In this document: positions 58,888-64,000 of the stretch, in pieces
How positions within the stretch are numbered: position 1 is the stretch's first letter
Layout: every line of letters begins with the position of its first letter
From: Kutzneria sp. CA-103260
Lineage (GTDB): Bacteria; Actinomycetota; Actinomycetes; Mycobacteriales; Pseudonocardiaceae
Length of the DNA stretch: 64,000 nt
Assembly (NCBI RefSeq): GCF_018263855.1
Contig: NZ_CP073318.1
Coordinates: 6,758,001 to 6,822,000 of the forward strand
Reading direction: 5' to 3'
Notes under the pieces: generated by a model
Database searches by the model: none
The model's input: only the letters and a program-made list of their open reading frames with translations
What the model was told of the DNA's origin: nothing
Made by a program: the position numbers and the translations under genes

Positions 58888-59763
58888 TCAGGTCCGGCCC
58901 AGCGCGTCCGGTGGCGGCTGCGGCGGGATGACCGGTTCGTCGTCGATGAGGGCTTTCGCGTTTCTGGCGAACTCCTGACCTGCGACGCAGCGCGCCGGAA
59001 AGGCCGATCCGGCCGTGCGCCGGGCCAGTTCGGCCGTCGGCAGCTCGGCGTTCGAGGCCGCCGTCACCAGATTGCCGAACCGCCGGCCGCGGAACACCCC
59101 CGGCTCGGCCATCACCAGCACGTGTTCGAACACCTCACCCAGCGTCGCCGCGAACCTCCGCGCGAAGTGCAGGCCGCCGCTGTCGGCCAGGTTCGCCACG
59201 TACGTCCCCTGCGGCCGCAGCACCCGGCGCACCTCCCTGGTGTACTCCAGCGTCGCCAGCGGGCCCGGCATCAGCGCGCTCTCGAAGGCGTCCACCACGA
59301 CCAGGTCCGCCGTGTCGTCGCGCCGGGTCGCCGTCTCCTGCCGGCCGTCGCCGACCCGCACCTTCAGCTGGGGCACCGACCTCAGGTCCAACTGCTCCCG
59401 CACCAGCTCCACCAGCGGGCCGTCCGCCTCGACCACCAGCTGCCGGGACCCCCTGCGGGTGGCCGCCACGTACCGCGCAACCGTGCACGCTCCGCCACCG
59501 ATGTGCAGCACTTCCAGCGGCTGCCCCGCCGGGTACGCGAGATCCACCACGTCGCCGATCCGCCGCACGTAGTCGAATTCCAGGTGCTCCGGGTCGTCCA
59601 GGTCCACATAGGACTGTGCGACCCCGTTCACCGACAGCAGCCAGCCACCCGGCCGATCCGGGTCCCGGGCCAGTTCCGCCTCCCCGAAACGGACCGGCGC
59701 CCGCGTCTCCGCCGGCCCCGGCCGCTGATTCGGCCGACCCCTCGGCGACCTTCCGTGCCCCAC
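58888..59763 (-). CDS. spermidine synthase-like (fused-type) methyltransferase-fold protein
   Basis: 291 aa. EVLHIGGGACTVARYV is the nucleotide-binding glycine loop; ADLVVVDAFESALMPGPLAT is the acidic loop typical of spermidine synthases. The canonical Asp that activates putrescine cannot be confirmed and no SAM decarboxylase is adjacent, so it may methylate or act on another substrate. The first 25 residues are Arg/Pro-rich. No sharp RBS. Divergent or independent of the tRNA-Lys gene 190 bp away. Confidence 0.72.
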   Translation of the reverse strand: MGHGRSPRGRPNQRPGPAETRAPVRFGEAELARDPDRPGGWLLSVNGVAQSYVDLDDPEHLEFDYVRRIGDVVDLAYPAGQPLEVLHIGGGACTVARYVAATRRGSRQLVVEADGPLVELVREQLDLRSVPQLKVRVGDGRQETATRRDDTADLVVVDAFESALMPGPLATLEYTREVRRVLRPQGTYVANLADSGGLHFARRFAATLGEVFEHVLVMAEPGVFRGRRFGNLVTAASNAELPTAELARRTAGSAFPARCVAGQEFARNAKALIDDEPVIPPQPPPDALGRT

Positions 59764-59952
59764 TGCCGCTCCTCCCCGACCGAGCCGTCAACCCTAGTGC
59801 AGTGACGCGCCTCACCCCACCCCGGGATGATCACGAAACCCGCCCCTGACCAGCGCGAACCACCCCTGACCAGCCGATTGGGAATTGCCGCGACGGCTGT
59901 GCTAATGTTTCTCCCGTCAGCGAGGGAAACCTTCACCGGGAACTCTCGTCGA

Positions 59953-60997
<1,045 letters not shown>

Positions 60998-61014
<17 letters not shown>

Positions 61015-61153
61015 CGCTGCGGGCTGGACGCATCTCGAGGCGGACGGCCACCGACACCCATACGTGCCAACGATTCACATCCAGCAGGCGATGCCCGTGA
61101 TGTTCGGGCTGTTGTACATCGCGAGCCTCATCGTTGTGCTGCTTACCTTTTGA
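60998..61153 (+). CDS. possible small membrane protein
   Basis: A 51-codon frame opposite the integrase start ends in a clear hydrophobic helix (VMFGLLYIASLIVVLLTF). It has no good RBS and no recognised family. It occupies the junction where the integrase is cut off, so it could belong to the inserted DNA or be a chance frame. Confidence 0.3.
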
Positions 61154-61279
61154 TTTCATGCCGGCGCGAGCGGCATGGCCGTGGCGTTGCTGCAGGCGCA
61201 TCCGTGTCCCGCGCATCGATGCCGACCATCAGTGCCCTTCACGACCGCAAACGGTTCACCTAGCTTGAGGAGACGGTCC

Positions 61280-61969
61280 ATGGCTCGGATCAGCCCCATC
61301 AAGACTCGCTACGCTGGCTACCGGTTCCGGTCCCGCCGCGAGGCTCGGTGGGCGGTGTTCTTCGACACCCTGGGCATCCCATGGCGGTACGAACCCGAAG
61401 GCTTCAGCCTCGGCGATGCCGGTGCCTATCTGCCGGACTTCCTCATCTACCCGAACACCGAGCTGGCGATGTGGTTCGAGGTGAAGGGCGACCTGCCGAC
61501 CGACGTCGAGATACGCAAGGCCCAGGCACTGAGCGTTGGAACAGGTCTCCAGACGTGCATCTACTTCGGCGAGGTGGACTTGCCCGCCCCAGCCAGCTTG
61601 GCCAACATGAGCCTCGACAAGTTCATGGACCAGGTGCCCGAGTACCGTTGGATCAATGAGATCGGTTGGGCCCCTTTCTACAACGGGCCTGCCCGGTGGG
61701 AGCTCGAGTTCGGTCCCACCGCCTACATGATCACTCCTCACGAAGGGACGGAGCCCGGCACTTCCCCCTGGTGGTGGACGGATTGCAGGCTCTGCGGCCG
61801 GATCATCTTGAAGGTGCATGGCCAGATCGGGTGGTGCCCATACCGCGGCGACGACCTACCCGAGGACCACATTCTGTACCCAAACTTCGGCCACGCAACA
61901 CCGCGCCTTCAGGCCGCCTACACGGCCGGGAAGTCGGCACAGTTCGAGTTCGGCGAGACGGGGCGTTGA
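61280..61969 (+). CDS. PD-(D/E)XK nuclease-like protein with zinc ribbon
   Basis: 229 aa. YAGYRFRSRREARWAVFFDT and YLPDFLIYPN...MWFEVKG place Glu21, Asp53, Glu67 and Lys69 in the E-D-ExK order of PD-(D/E)XK nucleases. A probable zinc ribbon follows (DCRLCGR...GWCPY). Similar proteins occur on actinobacterial mobile elements and phages with unknown function. GAGGAG lies 7 nt before the ATG. It follows the integrase remnant and may be cargo of the element. Confidence 0.7.
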   Translation: MARISPIKTRYAGYRFRSRREARWAVFFDTLGIPWRYEPEGFSLGDAGAYLPDFLIYPNTELAMWFEVKGDLPTDVEIRKAQALSVGTGLQTCIYFGEVDLPAPASLANMSLDKFMDQVPEYRWINEIGWAPFYNGPARWELEFGPTAYMITPHEGTEPGTSPWWWTDCRLCGRIILKVHGQIGWCPYRGDDLPEDHILYPNFGHATPRLQAAYTAGKSAQFEFGETGR

Positions 61970-62128
61970 AGCGGACGGCGCCTTGCCCAACTCCGACCAT
62001 GAGGCATCGCTTGGGGATTTTCGTTATGGCGCAAGCGGCCTGTGCGTCCGAGACCACCGGGGCTAAGCAAGTTCGGCGCGGCGCGGAACGTTGCCATCGG
62101 TGGCCACTCATCGGTCTCGATGATCGGA

Positions 62129-62326
62129 CTACCTCTTGCCTCGTGAACCATGGTGCTGGCCGTCGACAACCTTGACAAAGGCGAGGAAGACCTCGGCAGG
62201 GAAGCGCAGCACGGGACCGCTCCGCTGCTTGGAGTCTCGAACGAGAACGTCGCCTTGGTCATGGGCGATCTCCACGCACTGCTGACTGGGAGACTTGCTG
62301 CTCTTGCGCCACACGAACTCGCTCAC
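62129..62326 (-). CDS. DUF397 protein
   Basis: 65 aa from the GTG at 62326 (GAGAGGTGA upstream). VWRKSSKSPSQQCVEIAHDQ and VLVRDSKQRSGPVLRF are the DUF397 signature. These small proteins are typically encoded next to WhiJ-like XRE/DUF5753 regulators in sporulating actinomycetes and are thought to act as their partner. The XRE gene lies 45 bp upstream on the same strand. It ends in a basic tail. Confidence 0.88.
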   Translation of the reverse strand: MSEFVWRKSSKSPSQQCVEIAHDQGDVLVRDSKQRSGPVLRFPAEVFLAFVKVVDGQHHGSRGKR

Positions 62327-62370
62327 CCCGTCACCTCTCACACTCTACGTCGACTCGTCAGGCCCGCCGA

Positions 62371-63219
62371 TCAGCCGTTGAGCGTGGCCCAGCGCTGACT
62401 GGCCGCCATCAGGATCTCACGCGCATGGGCGCCCTCGACTCCAGCAGGCCACAGCGAGTCGAGAATCTTGTTGTAGAGCTCCAGGTCGCCTGGGTCCTCG
62501 CTCACGATCTCGGAGTCGTTGGTCTCGATGATCACGGAGTCGTCGAAGATCCAGATCCCGTGCATCGGAATGACGTCAAGGCGCGAGAGCAGCGGCAGGA
62601 TCCTGAACCTCACTGAAGACGTGACTGGGAGAGCGAGGAGCCGGTCGATCTGCGCCAGCATCACCTCCGGCGCGCTGTACGAGTAGAGCAGCGTCGACTC
62701 AAGGAACAGGATCTCGATGCGCTTGGCGGTGTCGAACAGCACCTTCTGCCTGTCCATCCGAGCACGGACGGCCGCGCCGACATCCGTGTCCAAGCCGTGC
62801 AGGGTGGCGTGCGATGTCAACACGTCGCGCGCGTAGTCCGCGGTCTGGACGAGTCCCGGCAACAGCATCAGGTCGAACGCGCGGATGATCGATGAGCGCT
62901 GTTCGACCTGGCCGGCGCGAACCTGTCGATCACGGTGCCCCTTCGTCAACTGCCGCGGCCACGCTGCCATCTCGATTCGGATGGCGCGGAGCTCGTCACG
63001 AAGTTCAGACGCCTCCGACTCCGACGTCTCCGTGGCCTCGAACCACGTGTTCACGTCGGAGTCGGTCGGCGCCTGTTTGCCGTTCTCGATGCGCGACACC
63101 TTCGACTGCTGCCAGTCGAGTCGCTGCGCGAAGTCCTTACCGGTGAGGAACCCGGCGTTGGCCCGCAGGGTGCGCATCCGAGCGCCGAAATCCCGCAGGC
63201 GCTGGTTACCTTCGTTCAC
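62371..63219 (-). CDS. XRE-family regulator with DUF5753 domain (WhiJ-like)
   Basis: 282 aa. The HTH spans about residues 8-65 (LTGKDFAQRLDWQQSKVSRIENGKQ), followed by the DUF5753 domain (MLLPGLVQTADYARDVL, then VRARMDRQKVLFD, HGIWIFDDS...). Such proteins with DUF397 partners regulate development or antibiotic production in Streptomyces. The GTG at 63219 follows GAGGAG and overlaps the end of the DUF6879 gene by 14 bp; the ORF's extension upstream is antisense-like. Confidence 0.9.
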   Translation of the reverse strand: MNEGNQRLRDFGARMRTLRANAGFLTGKDFAQRLDWQQSKVSRIENGKQAPTDSDVNTWFEATETSESEASELRDELRAIRIEMAAWPRQLTKGHRDRQVRAGQVEQRSSIIRAFDLMLLPGLVQTADYARDVLTSHATLHGLDTDVGAAVRARMDRQKVLFDTAKRIEILFLESTLLYSYSAPEVMLAQIDRLLALPVTSSVRFRILPLLSRLDVIPMHGIWIFDDSVIIETNDSEIVSEDPGDLELYNKILDSLWPAGVEGAHAREILMAASQRWATLNG

Positions 63220-63736
63220 GGACTCCTCTGATGGCGTCGATAGGGCTCGCGTGTTGCCATGCCGCCGCGAGCCATGCGCGGTGACGGTCAACAGTACCGG
63301 TGTCCTCGTGCAGGGTCGCACCGAGGAAACGCCCATCGTCGAACTGCATCTTCGCGACGCTACGGTTGTCGACGAGGAGGAAGTCGTAGCTCGGCAGCCC
63401 CAACTTCGGCACCTGGTCCTCGCGCAGCGTCCGCACCTCCTCACCAGCTTCGATGTTGGCGCGCACTGCGGTGGCAAGCCATCGCTGGTAATCGGACGGC
63501 GTATCGGTGACGCGACGTACGCGTCGGAACTCTCGGCCAGCCGCAGTGGCCGAGCGGACGAGATCGAGCCAACCCTGCAGCCAGGAAAGGTCGTCCTGCC
63601 CGCCGGCCCGCCAGCGTTCGAAGGGCTCCCGTTCGTCGGGCTCGTCGTAGACCGGTTGCGACTCCCATCGCCATACGCTGACCTCGAACGTGTCGTAGAT
63701 CGCGTCGAAGTCGGCGACGGAGAGTTGCCTGCCCAT
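63206..63736 (-). CDS. DUF6879-family protein
   Basis: 176 aa. LWRWESQPVYDEPDE-like start and QGWLDLVRSATAAGREFRRVRRV, EEVRTLRE and YDFLLVDNRSVAKMQFDD are recognisable blocks of DUF6879, a family found beside XRE/DUF5753 regulators. Function unknown. ATG at 63736, directly abutting the stop of the next upstream gene. It overlaps the XRE start by 14 bp, so the set is an operon. Confidence 0.82.
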   Translation of the reverse strand: MGRQLSVADFDAIYDTFEVSVWRWESQPVYDEPDEREPFERWRAGGQDDLSWLQGWLDLVRSATAAGREFRRVRRVTDTPSDYQRWLATAVRANIEAGEEVRTLREDQVPKLGLPSYDFLLVDNRSVAKMQFDDGRFLGATLHEDTGTVDRHRAWLAAAWQHASPIDAIRGVRERR

Positions 63737-64000
63737 CAGTCGGCCGTCGTCAACGATTCGTCGCCCTCCTTCGTCTGGGATTGAAGGGCTTCAAGGATCA
63801 TCGGCCCCCAGTTGCGCAGCAGCTCGGCCGGGATCTCGACGGCACTCTCGTGGGCGGGCAGGCCGCCGTAGCTGCGCTCCAGGTCGGCGACCGCGTCCAG
63901 GTCGTCAACCCGAGTCCCTTGCACCACGACCGTGCCGCGGTCCGTCGCATAGAGGGTCGGACAGTGGCCGCCACCCGAGTCGGTCCCAATGAACGTAAGC
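63736..64000 (-). CDS. small protein associated with DUF6879 (partial at window edge)
   Basis: The frame is open from the window end to a stop at 63736-63738 and encodes at least 87 residues; a GTG at 63927 would give only 63. The extended N-terminus TFIGTDSGGGHCPTLYATDR, then GTVVVQGTRVDD, is what I recall of a conserved small actinobacterial protein encoded beside DUF6879 genes, so the true start lies beyond 64000. Its stop overlaps the ATG of the DUF6879 gene. Function unknown. Confidence 0.6.
   Translation of the reverse strand, partial: LTFIGTDSGGGHCPTLYATDRGTVVVQGTRVDDLDAVADLERSYGGLPAHESAVEIPAELLRNWGPMILEALQSQTKEGDESLTTAD

Overview
The window is high-GC actinobacterial chromosome, most likely from the order Pseudonocardiales (Kutzneria/Amycolatopsis/Saccharothrix-like). 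The evidence is strongly GC-biased third codon positions, many GTG/TTG starts, GTGA/ATGA start-stop overlaps, an SsgA-family sporulation protein, a DUF397/XRE(DUF5753)/DUF6879 set, a DUF574 methyltransferase, F420-type LLM oxidoreductase genes and GC-rich hairpin terminators. The genus is inferred and was not tested.

Layout. 1-2.1 kb: the tail of a MocR-type regulator, an FMN reductase, a repeat-filled gap and an MpaB-like oxygenase. 2.2-3.2 kb: a secreted GH16 glucanase with a CebR-like operator. 3.3-8.2 kb: a tight five-gene operon (GS-like ligase, C26 amidohydrolase, aldehyde dehydrogenase, SDR, FadR-type regulator) for gamma-glutamylation and breakdown of an amine such as ethanolamine or a polyamine. 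8.2-9.55 kb: a type I DAHP synthase preceded by a short leader ORF with consecutive Tyr-Pro-Trp-Phe codons and a strong terminator. 9.9-15 kb: cupin, TPR and LuxR/TrmB-like genes, interspersed with degenerate low-complexity repeats that also run through coding sequence. 15-19.9 kb: azoreductase/MarR pair with tandem operators, SsgA-like protein, MFS exporter and small genes. 19.9-23.5 kb: SDR, Zn-binding small protein, HerA-like ATPase, orn and tRNA-His. 23.5-26 kb: TetR with a divergent SDR/DapB-like operon sharing one palindrome. 26-28.2 kb: ArsC-like, P450 and YjbR.

28.2-33.3 kb is the most unusual region. It is a translationally coupled cluster of a BchC-like dehydrogenase, a QueD-like protein lacking the catalytic Cys and a zinc His, a GT4 glycosyltransferase, a methyltransferase and a flippase-like membrane protein, with a divergent CDP-alcohol phosphatidyltransferase. 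It looks like an undescribed pathway for a glycosylated, possibly membrane-linked product. Two near-identical 17-bp palindromes lie inside its glycosyltransferase gene.

33.3-45 kb: unknown protein, LacI regulator, phosphodiesterase, acyl-CoA ligase, histidine phosphatase, LLM oxidoreductase, BASS transporter/adenosine-deaminase pair, ABC-F ATPase and a 5'-truncated NB-ARC/TPR regulator. 45-51 kb: amino-acid ABC transporter, AMP ligase with a divergent LuxR regulator, PxpA and a 53-bp palindromic terminator. 51-55.7 kb: an internally deleted DUF5107 gene, then a cobalamin riboswitch driving btuCDF plus a FhuF-like 2Fe-2S protein. 55.8-59.8 kb: DUF574 methyltransferase, PAS-GGDEF-degenerate-EAL protein and a spermidine synthase-like protein. 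59.95-64 kb: tRNA-Lys with an N-terminally truncated tyrosine recombinase whose 3' end lies inside the tRNA gene, followed by accessory genes (PD-(D/E)XK-like protein, DUF397, XRE, DUF6879) that run off the window. No rRNA, CRISPR array, transposase or NRPS/PKS gene was seen.
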